53,298 nt of DNA from an uncultured Ruminococcus sp. (GCA_902772845.1 CACYCI010000015.1:1-53298); one strand, 5' to 3'; positions 25,327 to 34,526 are shown, counted from the first letter of the stretch. A program made the numbers and translations. The notes: a model not told the origin generated them from the sequence alone.

Positions 25327-25366
25327 CGGTCCGTTCGTTATGAATACGAACGGACCGCGTTATTAT
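25327..25366. terminator. Bidirectional terminator between iorB and the DUF4838 lipoprotein
   Basis: A perfect 12-bp stem (25327-25338 with 25346-25357) with CGTTATTATTT after it on plus and GTTTTTGTA on minus. Confidence 0.88.
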
Positions 25367-25374
25367 TTGTGCTT

Positions 25375-27156
25375 TTATTGCAGCGCTTTCAGCAGTTCGG
25401 CCCAGTATGCGAGCTGATTGTTGATCCTTTCTTTTTCTATCTTCGTGCAGTCGCGCCTTGCCTCTTTGATCGCCTCTGTCAGCGAAATGAGATCTGCCTT
25501 GTGTTTGTAATAAAACCTTCTCACGTTTGCGGGGACCCAGGTCATGCTGTATTCGTCGCTGGTCTCGCTTATGTCCGCGAGCTTCTTATAGTATGCGAAC
25601 ATCGGCTCGGCGGCGGCGCCGAAGAGCTTGATGCAGGCGTCGTGCAGCAGCTCTTCACCGGTCATCTCGGTGCCCCACATGGAGCGGGAAGCGACGTACC
25701 AGAGCGGCCAGCGCAGATCGAACGAGCTGGCGTCTTCGTTATACCCGTCGGCGGGACCCTGATCGTAGAATATGTATTCCACTCCCATGCTTTCCCACAG
25801 GTCCTGGTTTCGCGTCGCCACGTTGCCCTGCACCCAGGGAATGGATTTCCAATTTGCGTCGCCGGCGGCAAGACAGTACCAGTCCCAGACGGAGATGTGA
25901 TGCGGCTCAGTCTTTTCTATCCATTCCATGGCGTTTTGCCGCCACGAACGGTCATACGTGTTGCGCGTGATGTTATCGTAGCCGGGCTTGTAATAATCTA
26001 CGTCAAGCGGTTTTGTCATGCTCGTTTCGCGGCAGAGCATCAGTTCGACGTTCGGTTCGAGCTTTACGCTGTTCACGGGCGGCTTGTAGGTCATATGGTA
26101 GGAATAGATCTGCAGCGTGCGGTCGGGGAATTTTTCGTAGAGCTGCCTTGCGACTTTGTTGGCAAAGTGCACCAGCACGTCAGACTGATTGCCCAGCGCT
26201 TTGCAGTTTTCGCATTCGCAATAGTGCTGATCCCAGCCGTCGTTGTATGCTATCGTCATGGAAACCAGATCGGAATGAGCGGTGAAATAGTCTGTGAGCT
26301 TCTGCGCCACGTACGCGGCGAATTCGTCGTTGGAATAACAGAACTGGAAATAATCCAGACCGGCGGGGTCTCGGGTGCCTTTTTTGGTGAGCGCGTACCA
26401 TTCGGGGTGCTCGGAATACATGGAAGCGGGCGCTATCTGGAACAGCCAGTGCCCGGTGAGCGATTTGTTCCCGCCCAAATACCACTTGTCGGCGACCTGC
26501 CAGCTTCCGCTGTAAACGCGGGTGATGCGTGAATTGAAGCGCGGAGAATGATCTATCTTGAGGTCTGTGATATCTATATCGGTGAGCTCGGGGACTACTT
26601 CCCACAGCTCGCCTTCGCCGAACCAGCCGCAGCCGAGGTGTTCGAGCAGCATGTTGACGGCAAATTGCGTGCCGTTGTAGTTGCCGTCGTCGTTGCCGAG
26701 CACGAACAGATCTCCTTCGCGCTGATCCACTATCACGCGCTCAACGCCGGGATATCCCGTGGGCTTTTCTATGCCTAATTCCGCGGCGCGCTGGGTGCCG
26801 CCGACAAAAATATGCTTGATCTCCTGCGTGATCTTGTTTTCACGCACTATCTTCGGCTCGGTGCCGGTCATCTTTTTGATATACTTGCGCAGATCCTTTG
26901 CTGCAGCGGTCGCTTTCGCATCCGCGTCGGACGATATGACTATGTCGCAAAGCAGAACGCCGTCTTTTAGCATTACAAAACCGGGATCTCTCATTATTTC
27001 GGAAACCTCCTCTGAACTTTCGGCAGCGTCAAGCGAGCTTTGCGGCTCTTCGGTATCCGAAACGCGGCTCTCTTCGCCGCCGCCGCTGCAAGCGACAAGC
27101 TGCAGCGCAAGCATCAGCGCTGACAGCAACGCGATCACGGATGTCGTCTTTTTCAT
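25375..27156 (-). CDS. DUF4838 lipoprotein (GH20/GH67-like surface protein)
   Basis: The 593-residue protein has a lipoprotein signal with LVAC lipobox and a Ser/Glu-rich linker. Residues about 70-200 form a GH67-N/GH20b-type domain (AAAKDLRKYIKKMTGTEP, HIFVGGTQRAAELG), followed by DUF4838 (AYNDGWDQHYCECENCKALG, ELMLCRETS, ISVWDWYCLAAG). This architecture resembles alpha-glucuronidases and N-acetylhexosaminidases, and the protein may process acidic or amino sugars at the cell surface, but no activity is proven for DUF4838. The CxCxxC segment is typical of the family. It has its own promoter, back to back with that of a cytoplasmic relative at 27276. Confidence 0.88.
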   Translation of the reverse strand: MKKTTSVIALLSALMLALQLVACSGGGEESRVSDTEEPQSSLDAAESSEEVSEIMRDPGFVMLKDGVLLCDIVISSDADAKATAAAKDLRKYIKKMTGTEPKIVRENKITQEIKHIFVGGTQRAAELGIEKPTGYPGVERVIVDQREGDLFVLGNDDGNYNGTQFAVNMLLEHLGCGWFGEGELWEVVPELTDIDITDLKIDHSPRFNSRITRVYSGSWQVADKWYLGGNKSLTGHWLFQIAPASMYSEHPEWYALTKKGTRDPAGLDYFQFCYSNDEFAAYVAQKLTDYFTAHSDLVSMTIAYNDGWDQHYCECENCKALGNQSDVLVHFANKVARQLYEKFPDRTLQIYSYHMTYKPPVNSVKLEPNVELMLCRETSMTKPLDVDYYKPGYDNITRNTYDRSWRQNAMEWIEKTEPHHISVWDWYCLAAGDANWKSIPWVQGNVATRNQDLWESMGVEYIFYDQGPADGYNEDASSFDLRWPLWYVASRSMWGTEMTGEELLHDACIKLFGAAAEPMFAYYKKLADISETSDEYSMTWVPANVRRFYYKHKADLISLTEAIKEARRDCTKIEKERINNQLAYWAELLKALQ

Positions 27157-27186
27157 TATGATCCACCTCTGTTGTTTGATGCTTTG

Positions 27187-27215
27187 ATTATAATAATTTT
27201 TATCTGCCGTGTCAA
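27187..27215 (-). promoter_or_regulatory. Sigma-A promoter of the DUF4838 lipoprotein gene
   Basis: TTGACA (27210-27215) and TATAAT (27187-27192) on the minus strand, 17 bp apart, a full consensus. Confidence 0.9.
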
Positions 27216-27225
27216 GTCAAATATG

Positions 27226-27254
27226 TTGACAAACTGTTTTTGTGCATATATAAT
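27226..27254 (+). promoter_or_regulatory. Sigma-A promoter of the cytoplasmic DUF4838-like gene
   Basis: TTGACA (27226-27231) and TATAAT (27249-27254), 17 bp apart. The two -35 boxes of this divergent pair are only 10 bp apart, so one regulator could control both. Confidence 0.9.
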
Positions 27255-27275
27255 TGTGCGAAAGAGGTGATATAT

Positions 27276-28220
27276 ATGATCCGGCATAAAGGTGTGGTCG
27301 TACATCCCGATGAGATCACGCAGACCTGGAAAAACGTTATACTCGGTTCGGATATAGATTTCATCGGCGTCCATCCGGTCGGCGGCGAAGGTTCGCACAC
27401 GCGCGTGCGGGATATCGCGGAAAACGGGCTGCCCGGCGAATGCGCGGACAACGCGCGCGAGCTCGTAAAGCACGGAGTGGGGCTGGAATACGAGCTTCAC
27501 GTCATGTCGCTGCTGCTGCCGCGCTCGCTTTTTGCCGAACATCCGGAATATTTCCGCCTGGATGAAAACGGAAACCGCAACGCAGATTATAACTGCTGCG
27601 CTTCCGACGCCGACGCGCTCGAGATCATTTCCCGGAACGCTTGCGAGCTTGCAAAAAAGCTGCCGTCCACAACTCACCGTTACTGCTTCTGGCTCGACGA
27701 CGTGCGCGACAAATGCTGTCACTGCCCGGAATGCTCGCGCCTTTCGGTTTCCGATCAGGCGCTTGCGGTCTATAACGCCGTTCAGCGCGGAATAAGGCGC
27801 GCCGACAGTCTGGGAAGACAATCGTATCTCGCGTACTGCGGAGCGGTGGAGCTGCCTGAACACGTCACGCCCGAAGAAGGGGTGTATCTGGAATATGCGC
27901 CGTTCGACCGCGATTTCCGTAAACCCATGTCAGATCCCGCCAACGCGGCTTCCGCAAGATCGGCGCGCGAACTTGCGGCGTTTTTCGGCGCGGACGAAAG
28001 CAAGGTGCTGGAATACTGGCTCGACAATTCAATGTTTTCGGGCTGGAAGAAACCGCCAAAGCGGCTTGACGTCGATCCTGAACTTATCAAACGCGATCTC
28101 GAATTCTACGATTCGCTCGGTTACGGCGCCGTAACGACTTTTGCGTGCTATCTCGGTGCGGATTACGAAGAACTGTGGGGCGCGCCCGATCTGGGCGGCT
28201 ACGCGGTATTCGACAAATAA
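27276..28220 (+). CDS. Cytoplasmic DUF4838-like protein
   Basis: The 314-residue protein starts MIRHKGVVVHPDEITQTW after GAAAGAGGTG and lacks a signal peptide. Motifs shared with the divergent lipoprotein's barrel domain are FAEHPEYFRLDENG, then YCFWLDDVRDKCCHCPECS, and the middle EGVYLEYAPFDRDFR; it is shorter and has only the barrel part. It looks like a glycosidase-fold protein acting on material taken into the cell, but no catalytic residues can be named with confidence. Its promoter overlaps the control region of the lipoprotein gene. A beta-propeller-like gene follows 36 bases downstream, probably in one transcript. Confidence 0.8.
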   Translation: MIRHKGVVVHPDEITQTWKNVILGSDIDFIGVHPVGGEGSHTRVRDIAENGLPGECADNARELVKHGVGLEYELHVMSLLLPRSLFAEHPEYFRLDENGNRNADYNCCASDADALEIISRNACELAKKLPSTTHRYCFWLDDVRDKCCHCPECSRLSVSDQALAVYNAVQRGIRRADSLGRQSYLAYCGAVELPEHVTPEEGVYLEYAPFDRDFRKPMSDPANAASARSARELAAFFGADESKVLEYWLDNSMFSGWKKPPKRLDVDPELIKRDLEFYDSLGYGAVTTFACYLGADYEELWGAPDLGGYAVFDK

Positions 28221-28256
28221 CATTATTATATTATATAAAAGCCAAAGGAGTATGAA

Positions 28257-29102
28257 ATGGAATTTATTGAAGTGGTAAATCAAAATCAACACATGCAGGG
28301 CTTCACTTCGGACGCAGAACACAAATTCATGTTCTGGTCGTTCACCGACAGCGTAGTCAAGACAAATATGGAAGGCACGGTCATCTGCCAGGTCCATTGC
28401 GATGACAACGGGCACCTCGGCGGTATGGACTGGCACGACGGCAAGGTGTATGTCAGCTTTATGGCAAATCCTTCGCCGTGGACTTTCTGGAACGATTGGT
28501 CAGGTTATTATATCTTCGTTTACGACGACCGTGACCTGCGTCTTATAGAAAAGATAAAGCTTGACGAGTGCATGGACATGAAGGTGAACAAGGTGGACGG
28601 CTTTCAGGGGATAGACGGCATCGCTTTCGGAAAAGCGCCTGATACCGGGGAAACGCGTATGTTCGTTGCGGTCGCAACCGACAGCGGCGAAGAGATCGCG
28701 CACGAGATGATACTTCAGATCGGCACCGACAACAAAATAGAAAAGATCCACTATATCCCCAACAAGAATACCATATTCGGCATACAGAACCTCGATTACG
28801 AAGAAGATACCGGCTGCTTCTGGATCACGACCTACGGGCAGCATTTCCCGTATCAGGCGGAAGAGACGCTTTACCGTATCGCCCCGACGCTCGACAGGGT
28901 AGAGGCGAAATACAAGTTTTCCACGCCTTACGGGTTCGAATGCCTCGGCAACGGCGAATACTACTGCTCCATACAGTCCGGAAAGAACGGCCACCAGAAA
29001 GGCATAGCTTATAAATGCAGGGCGGATATTTTTGAAAACAAATTGAGCGAGCAGGAAGCGCGCGATTTCTTTGCGAAGATGCTGAAAGAAGAAAATGCAT
29101 AA
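28257..29102 (+). CDS. Probable beta-propeller protein of unknown function
   Basis: The 281-residue protein has repeated strand-turn segments of the kind found in beta-propellers: HKFMFWSFTDSVVKTNMEG, GGMDWHDGKVYVSFMAN, GYYIFVYDDRDLRLIEKI, FGIQNLDYEEDTGCFWITTY and TPYGFECLGNGEYYCS. There is no signal peptide. I cannot give it a named family. The RBS AAAGGAG is ideal. Being in one unit with the cytoplasmic DUF4838-like gene, it may be a lyase, lactonase or sugar-binding helper in the same pathway, which is inference only. A stem-loop covers its stop codon. Confidence 0.75.
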   Translation: MEFIEVVNQNQHMQGFTSDAEHKFMFWSFTDSVVKTNMEGTVICQVHCDDNGHLGGMDWHDGKVYVSFMANPSPWTFWNDWSGYYIFVYDDRDLRLIEKIKLDECMDMKVNKVDGFQGIDGIAFGKAPDTGETRMFVAVATDSGEEIAHEMILQIGTDNKIEKIHYIPNKNTIFGIQNLDYEEDTGCFWITTYGQHFPYQAEETLYRIAPTLDRVEAKYKFSTPYGFECLGNGEYYCSIQSGKNGHQKGIAYKCRADIFENKLSEQEARDFFAKMLKEENA

Positions 29103-29129
29103 AACCGTTTTTATACAGCGGTTTTATGC
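29097..29129 (+). terminator. Weak terminator-like hairpin at the end of the beta-propeller gene
   Basis: An 11-bp perfect stem GCATAAAACCG/CGGTTTTATGC includes the stop codon. No T-run follows on the plus strand, so termination may be leaky; it could serve as an mRNA end-protector. Confidence 0.4.
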
Positions 29130-29200
29130 AAAACACGGTATTCCTTCGGCAAAGAGAACGGAAAATTATAATAAAAATGTATTATACAGCTAATTTTTTC

Positions 29201-29228
29201 TTGACATATCAAAAAATTGTGCTATAAT
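29201..29228 (+). promoter_or_regulatory. Sigma-A promoter of the opp operon
   Basis: TTGACA (29201-29206) and TATAAT (29223-29228), 16 bp apart, in a very AT-rich stretch, with a leader of about 75 bases to oppA. Its strength fits the highly expressed look of oppA. Confidence 0.9.
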
Positions 29229-29308
29229 ACAGGATAAACTAATTTAATTTTGCTTGATTGAAATTAAATCAGTAAAAACAAAAAACAATTTTTCATAGGA
29301 GGAACAAA

Positions 29309-31783
29309 ATGAAAAAGAAAATTCTCGCCGGCGTATTGGCCGTGTTGTTTGTTTTCTCTGCCACTCTCCTCGGCGCCTGCGGCAACGGCAGCAAAGATAA
29401 CAAGTCCTATACGCTGAATGAATTCCTTGGCGCAAGTCCTCTCAACTGGAACCCGCATTCCTGGGAGACTAACGCAGACAACTATTTCGCCGGCTACTGC
29501 GAAATGGGCCTCGTCGACGTCAGCATAGCCGCCGACGGCGTCAACTTCGAATGGGTCTACGAAATGGCTACCGACGTCACGGATATCACCAAGGATTTTG
29601 CCGATAAAGAAAAATGGCAGATCCCCGCTGACGCAGAAAGCGAATACGTTTACAAGATCGCCCTTAACCCCAATGCAAAATGGCAGGACGGCACCGCTAT
29701 CAACGCAGACACTTACATCGAATCCATGCGGCGTCTGCTTGACCCCAAAATGCAGAACTACCGTTCCAATACCTATACTTCCGGCGATGCTTCCCTGAAG
29801 AACGCCGATAAGTATTTCAACTCCGAACTTCCCATTTACGCTCCTGTGGTTGCTCCTTATGCTGAAGGCGAAGAAGGCGATTATTCTTTCGATATCGAAG
29901 CCAACACCGCATATCTCAATTTCGGCGCCACCAACATGACTCTCTATCCGTCGAGCATCAACGCTCTGCAGGAAGACTACGGCATGATCAAGAACGTGGA
30001 AGGCGGTTTCCAGGGTCTCACTGCTTTCAGCGAACTCAAGTCTCAGGCAAACTATCTCGGCTACATTGAGATCAACGCCGGCAACAAAGAGCTTGTCGAC
30101 GGCATCTGCGCTCAGATCCTTTCTCTCTTTAGCATTTCCGATCCCGATGAGGTCGCAAAGTACAGCAAAGAAATGATGTTCTATAACACCGGCAAGTTCA
30201 GCGATCCGTTTGATTTCGCTAACGTTGGTATCTACAAGACCGGCGATTATGAGATCGTTTACATCTGCCAGGATCCCTGCGACAGATTCAATTTCCTCGT
30301 TCACCTCACTTCTAACTGGATCGTCAAGACCGATATCTACGATGGCGGCAAGAAACAGGAACAGGATCTCGTCACCACCAACTACGGTACTTCTGTAGAT
30401 ACTTATTGTTCCTACGGTCCTTACAAGCTCGCCAGCTTCGAAAAAGACAAACTTTTCGTTATGGAAAAGAATGATCAGTGGTACGGCTGGACCGACGGCA
30501 AACACGAAGGTCAATATCAGACCACCGCTATCAAGTGCCAGGTCATCGCCGATCACACCACCGCTCTCCAGCTCTTCCTCAAGGGCGAACTCGACACCGT
30601 GGACCTCAGCTCCACCGATATGCCCACCTACAAGATGTCCGATTACCTCCTCAAGACCGATCAAACCTACACCTTCCGTTACATTTTCGCAACGGATATT
30701 ACCGCTCTGACCGCTCTTGAACAGGGTGATTCCACCATCAACAAACGCATCCTTTCTTACAGAGATTTCCGTAAAGCCATCTCTCTTGCCATCAACAGAG
30801 CCGACTTTGCAAAACAGGCAACTCCCGCATACAAACCCGCTTACTACCTCTACAACTATCTGTACTACTACAACATAGCCAACGACACCGAATCCATCTA
30901 CCGTAACACCGATGAAGCCCGCAACGCGGTCCTCCGTCTCTACGGTATCGAATACGGAGAAGGCAAGACCTACGCTACCGCTGAAGAAGCTTACAACGCT
31001 GTCACCGGTTACGACGTAGAAGAAGCCAAGAAGCTCTTCACCGCCGCTTACGACGCTGCCAAAGCCGACGGCAACTACACCGACGGCCAGAAGATCGTTA
31101 TCAACTGCATGTGCTCCGCTGCCGCCACTCTCGACGAAGACGACACCAAGCAGCAGGAACTGCTCAACCAGTACTGCGCAGCTGCTACCGAAGGCACTCC
31201 TCTCCAAGGCAAGATCCAGTTCGTGTTCAAATCCGGCGCTGACAAACGTTATGACGACGTTGCTGCCGGCAAGATCGAAATGATCCGCGGCGCTTGGGGC
31301 GGTGCTGCATTCTATCCGTTCTCCTCTATCCGCTGCTACACCGAACCCGATTACATGGGCGGCCTCAACAAGATCCATGAATCCTGCGGTTGGAATCCGT
31401 CCGCCGTTAAAGTTACCATCACCGCTGATTTCTACGGTGAAGGCGAACAGACAATGGAAAAATCGCTCCAGAACTGGGCTAAGCTGCTCAACGGCAACAT
31501 CACCGACGAAGACGGCAACGTTGTTGAAAAAGCTTTCACCAATCCTAAGGCGAAACTCACTGTCCTCTCCACCCTCGAATACGAAGTCCTCAATGCATAT
31601 CAGTGCATCCCCTTCGCTGCCGAGACTGCTGCTACTCTCTTCTCCAAGAAGATCAAGTACGCTACGCTCAACTACAACATCATGTACGGCTACGGCGGAA
31701 TCCGTCTTATGACCTACAACTATGATGACGAAGCCTGGGCCAAGTATGTTGCCGACCAGGGCGGCACCCTCTCTTACAACTAA
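29309..31783 (+). CDS. oppA: Peptide ABC transporter substrate-binding lipoprotein (OppA-like)
   Basis: The 824-residue lipoprotein (lipobox LLGAC) belongs to the SBP_bac_5 family: YTLNEFLGASPLNWNPHSWE opens the mature part, with WQDGTAINADTYIESMRRLL, FRKAISLAINRADFAK and a C-terminal FAAETAATLFSKK region. It captures oligopeptides outside the membrane for the Opp permease. Usual length is about 520-600, so roughly 200 residues are extra, spread over several places. Codon choice is strongly biased (Arg mostly CGT/AGA, plentiful CTC, AAC, TAC), unlike its neighbours, a sign of very high expression. The RBS is AGGAGGAA. Peptide specificity is unknown and nickel or dipeptide transport are alternatives. 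Confidence 0.92.
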   Translation: MKKKILAGVLAVLFVFSATLLGACGNGSKDNKSYTLNEFLGASPLNWNPHSWETNADNYFAGYCEMGLVDVSIAADGVNFEWVYEMATDVTDITKDFADKEKWQIPADAESEYVYKIALNPNAKWQDGTAINADTYIESMRRLLDPKMQNYRSNTYTSGDASLKNADKYFNSELPIYAPVVAPYAEGEEGDYSFDIEANTAYLNFGATNMTLYPSSINALQEDYGMIKNVEGGFQGLTAFSELKSQANYLGYIEINAGNKELVDGICAQILSLFSISDPDEVAKYSKEMMFYNTGKFSDPFDFANVGIYKTGDYEIVYICQDPCDRFNFLVHLTSNWIVKTDIYDGGKKQEQDLVTTNYGTSVDTYCSYGPYKLASFEKDKLFVMEKNDQWYGWTDGKHEGQYQTTAIKCQVIADHTTALQLFLKGELDTVDLSSTDMPTYKMSDYLLKTDQTYTFRYIFATDITALTALEQGDSTINKRILSYRDFRKAISLAINRADFAKQATPAYKPAYYLYNYLYYYNIANDTESIYRNTDEARNAVLRLYGIEYGEGKTYATAEEAYNAVTGYDVEEAKKLFTAAYDAAKADGNYTDGQKIVINCMCSAAATLDEDDTKQQELLNQYCAAATEGTPLQGKIQFVFKSGADKRYDDVAAGKIEMIRGAWGGAAFYPFSSIRCYTEPDYMGGLNKIHESCGWNPSAVKVTITADFYGEGEQTMEKSLQNWAKLLNGNITDEDGNVVEKAFTNPKAKLTVLSTLEYEVLNAYQCIPFAAETAATLFSKKIKYATLNYNIMYGYGGIRLMTYNYDDEAWAKYVADQGGTLSYN

Positions 31784-31846
31784 TACCAATTACAAGCGGT
31801 ATTATCATTTGCCGCGCAGTGCGGTGAATTGAACAGATTATCTTGT

Positions 31847-31876
31847 CGCAAGCGCGGTCTGCGGACCGCGCTTGCG
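31847..31876 (+). other. Strong stem-loop between oppA and oppB
   Basis: A perfect 13-bp stem CGCAAGCGCGGTC (31847-31859) with its complement (31864-31876) around a TGCG loop; the tail GAAAGGTGTTTTTA has only a short T-run set back by several bases. It lies in the 220-base gap between the abundant binding-protein gene and the permease genes. Such hairpins usually partly stop transcription or protect the 3' end of the binding-protein mRNA, so oppA is made in excess. The rest of the gap shows no gene. Confidence 0.75.
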
Positions 31877-32003
31877 AAAGGTGTTTTTATAGGGAAACTG
31901 TGTTTTTTACTCAATTATTACTACCAAAGGCGTATGTTGTTTACCGGGCCGCGAAAGCGGTTTTCACGGACCGATAAACGATATATGCTCGGGAGATTGA
32001 AAA

Positions 32004-32972
32004 ATGGCAAAATTCATTTATATTCTTAAAAGACTTGGCGCGATGCTTCTGACGTTGATCGTTATTTACGTAATATCGTTCGTGCTTATAAAGCTCCTTC
32101 CCGTGGAAAAGCCGATGGGCCAGGGCAACCAGGCGCGTATAGAAGAAGCGCGCCGTGAAGCGCTCGGCTATAACAAGCCGATCATGGAACAGCTTTGGAT
32201 CTATACCAGGAACATCATAACAAAATGGGACTGGGGCACTTCGTGGAAGATCGACTATATGGCTGACGTCGGCGACGTTATTGCCACTCGGCTTCCGCCC
32301 ACGATACTTATCAACGTCTATTCGCTGTTGTTTTCCATACCGATGGGCGTTATTCTGGGTATTTTCGCCGCCATAAAAAAGAACAAATGGCAGGATCAGG
32401 TCATTTCGGTCCTTATCATGCTGTTTATTTCCGTGCCAAGTTACGTTTATGCGTTTTTGGTGCAGTACATACTGGGGTTCAAGGCCGGGTGGTTCCCGCT
32501 GGTCGTCTCGTCGTTGTACGACGCGGGCGGCTCGTGGTTCTCGTGGACTATGTTCCATTCAATGATCTTGCCTGTGCTTTCGCTTTCGTTCGGCGATATA
32601 GCCGGTCTCGCGCGCTTTACCCGCGCGGAACTCACCGAACAGCTTTCCAGCGATTATATGCTGCTTGCCAGGACTAAAGGTCTTACCCGCTCTCAGGCGA
32701 CTGTGCGCCACGCGCTCAAGAACGCGATGGTACCTATTTTGCCGTCGATCATTTCCATGTTTGTCGGCGTGCTCGGCGGTTCGCTCGTCATAGAGCAGAT
32801 CTTCGGCGTCCCCGGTATCGGCGCGCTGTTCCTCAAGAGCATCAACCTTAAGGATTACGACGTGTTTATGGCGACGAGTATGTTCTACACGGTCATAGGG
32901 CTGGCCGCGAACATCCTGATCGACCTTAGCTACGGCTTCCTCGACCCGCGCATCCGCATGGGTGAAAGATAA
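32004..32972 (+). CDS. oppB: Peptide ABC transporter permease (OppB-like)
   Basis: The 322-residue membrane protein has six hydrophobic segments and family motifs: FIYILKRLGAMLLTLIVIYV at the start, LPPTILINVYSLLFSIPMGV, the EAA loop TRAELTEQLSSDYMLLARTK followed by GLTRSQ, and EQIFGVPGIGALFLKSI near the end. It pairs with OppC to form the pore and its length is normal, so the enlargement seen in the other subunits does not extend here. RBS GGGAG lies 7 bases before the ATG. Confidence 0.94.
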   Translation: MAKFIYILKRLGAMLLTLIVIYVISFVLIKLLPVEKPMGQGNQARIEEARREALGYNKPIMEQLWIYTRNIITKWDWGTSWKIDYMADVGDVIATRLPPTILINVYSLLFSIPMGVILGIFAAIKKNKWQDQVISVLIMLFISVPSYVYAFLVQYILGFKAGWFPLVVSSLYDAGGSWFSWTMFHSMILPVLSLSFGDIAGLARFTRAELTEQLSSDYMLLARTKGLTRSQATVRHALKNAMVPILPSIISMFVGVLGGSLVIEQIFGVPGIGALFLKSINLKDYDVFMATSMFYTVIGLAANILIDLSYGFLDPRIRMGER

Positions 32973-32990
32973 CGAAAGGAGACAGGTACG

Positions 32991-34523
32991 GTGGATATCA
33001 ATAACATTCCTCATGAAAAACTACAGTTCGCCGAAGGCGGCCTGCAGCTGCACGACCAGAAATTCGAAACCAAACCCATCGGTTTCCTCAAAGACGCCTG
33101 GCTCCGTTTCAAAAAGAACAAGGGCTCTATAGTAGCCGCTATCATAATTCTCTTTATCATCGCTTTCGCCGTTTTGGGACCTCTCTTTTCGTCCTATGCT
33201 GTCAGCGACAGCGACGCAAACTACACCCTCTGCCGCCCGGATCTCGGACTTGGTCTTCCGTTTTGGAACGGCGACAAAGAGATGCGGCTCAACGATAACT
33301 ACGTGGCTCTGCTTTACGGGATCGGCTACGGCGCCGAAGATCCCGACGGCACCGGCAACGTAAAATGGCAGCAGGCGGTAGATTCCGATTATGCCTGCAT
33401 TGTCAACGTTAAAGATTCCGTTATGGAATCCGGTATGCACTACACTTATTGCGACGTCGATACCGTTATGCGCGTCGGCTTCAGCTATCAGACCATCACT
33501 ATGAAAGAATTCGAAAAGATAAGAGAATGGGAAAAAGAGACCGGCATCCGCGTCATATATCCCATGGTCGATACCGAAAACGAATTCTGCATGGACCCCG
33601 ACGACGCCAACTTCTGGTATAAATGCATAGGCAAATCGCCTATGACCGCCAACGGCGGCCGCGCAAGTTTGGAATACCTCCAGTCCGCCGGCTATGTGGA
33701 TAACTACAAGCGCGACGCAGACGGCAATATCATGTTCTATGTCAATAAAGACAAGACCATGATCAACACGCGCGTGCTTTATTACAACTATTACCGTTAT
33801 ATGCACGAAGGCAGCACCCCCACTCATATCTTCGGTACCGACGGTCAGGGCTACGATATATTCATCCGCCTCGCTTCCGGCGCCCGCATCTCGCTGCTGC
33901 TCGCTTTCGGCGTTTCTATAATCAATCTCACCATCGGCGCTTTCTATGGCGCAATCGAGGGTTACTACGGCGGCATTACGGATATGATCATGGAACGTAT
34001 TTCTGATATCCTCGCCGACGTTCCGTTCATCATAGTTGCTACGCTTTTCCAGCAGCATTTCGTGCAGACCGGTAAGGTCTCGGCTTTCACGGGCTTGCTG
34101 TTCGCGTTCGTGCTGACCGGCTGGCTTGGCACCGCGTACCGGGTAAGGACTCAGTTCTACCGCTTTAAGAACCAGGAATACGTGCTTGCAGCGCGTACTC
34201 TCGGCGCCAGCGATATGAGAATAATGTGGAAACACATTTTCCCCAACTCGCTCGGTACGATCATCACTTCTTCGGTGCTGGTCATCCCAAGCGTTATCTT
34301 CTCGGAATCCATGCTTTCCTTCCTCGGTATAGTGAACTTCCAGAGCAAGGATATGACGAGTATAGGTACGCTGCTTTCCAACGGGCAGAAATACCTTTCC
34401 ACCGATCCGCACGTCATTTTCTTCCCGGCGCTGGTCATCTCGCTGCTGATGATCTCGTTCAATCTGTTCGGTAACGGTCTGCGCGACGCCTTCAACCCGT
34501 CGCTCAGAGGAACGGAGGAATAA
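32991..34523 (+). CDS. oppC: Peptide ABC transporter permease (OppC-like) with large extracytoplasmic insertion
   Basis: The 510-residue protein (GTG start after AAAGGAG) has a first membrane helix at about residues 30-52, then a long segment up to about residue 275 before the usual FGTDGQGYDIFIRLASGARI motif, then the five remaining helices with the EAA loop (EYVLAARTLGASDMRIMWKH) and the terminal NLFGNGLRDAFNPSLRG. Normal OppC is about 300 residues, so close to 200 residues are inserted between helix 1 and helix 2, where they would lie outside the membrane next to the binding protein. The insertion has many aromatic and acidic residues and no Cys-pairing pattern or known domain that I recognise. 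Confidence 0.9.
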   Translation: MDINNIPHEKLQFAEGGLQLHDQKFETKPIGFLKDAWLRFKKNKGSIVAAIIILFIIAFAVLGPLFSSYAVSDSDANYTLCRPDLGLGLPFWNGDKEMRLNDNYVALLYGIGYGAEDPDGTGNVKWQQAVDSDYACIVNVKDSVMESGMHYTYCDVDTVMRVGFSYQTITMKEFEKIREWEKETGIRVIYPMVDTENEFCMDPDDANFWYKCIGKSPMTANGGRASLEYLQSAGYVDNYKRDADGNIMFYVNKDKTMINTRVLYYNYYRYMHEGSTPTHIFGTDGQGYDIFIRLASGARISLLLAFGVSIINLTIGAFYGAIEGYYGGITDMIMERISDILADVPFIIVATLFQQHFVQTGKVSAFTGLLFAFVLTGWLGTAYRVRTQFYRFKNQEYVLAARTLGASDMRIMWKHIFPNSLGTIITSSVLVIPSVIFSESMLSFLGIVNFQSKDMTSIGTLLSNGQKYLSTDPHVIFFPALVISLLMISFNLFGNGLRDAFNPSLRGTEE

Positions 34524-34526
34524 GTC

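Noticed and set aside
29264..31789. An 841-codon open frame on the strand opposite oppA
   Set aside because: It has no ribosome binding site or recognisable domain, and is explained by the strong codon bias of oppA, which removes stop codons on the other strand.
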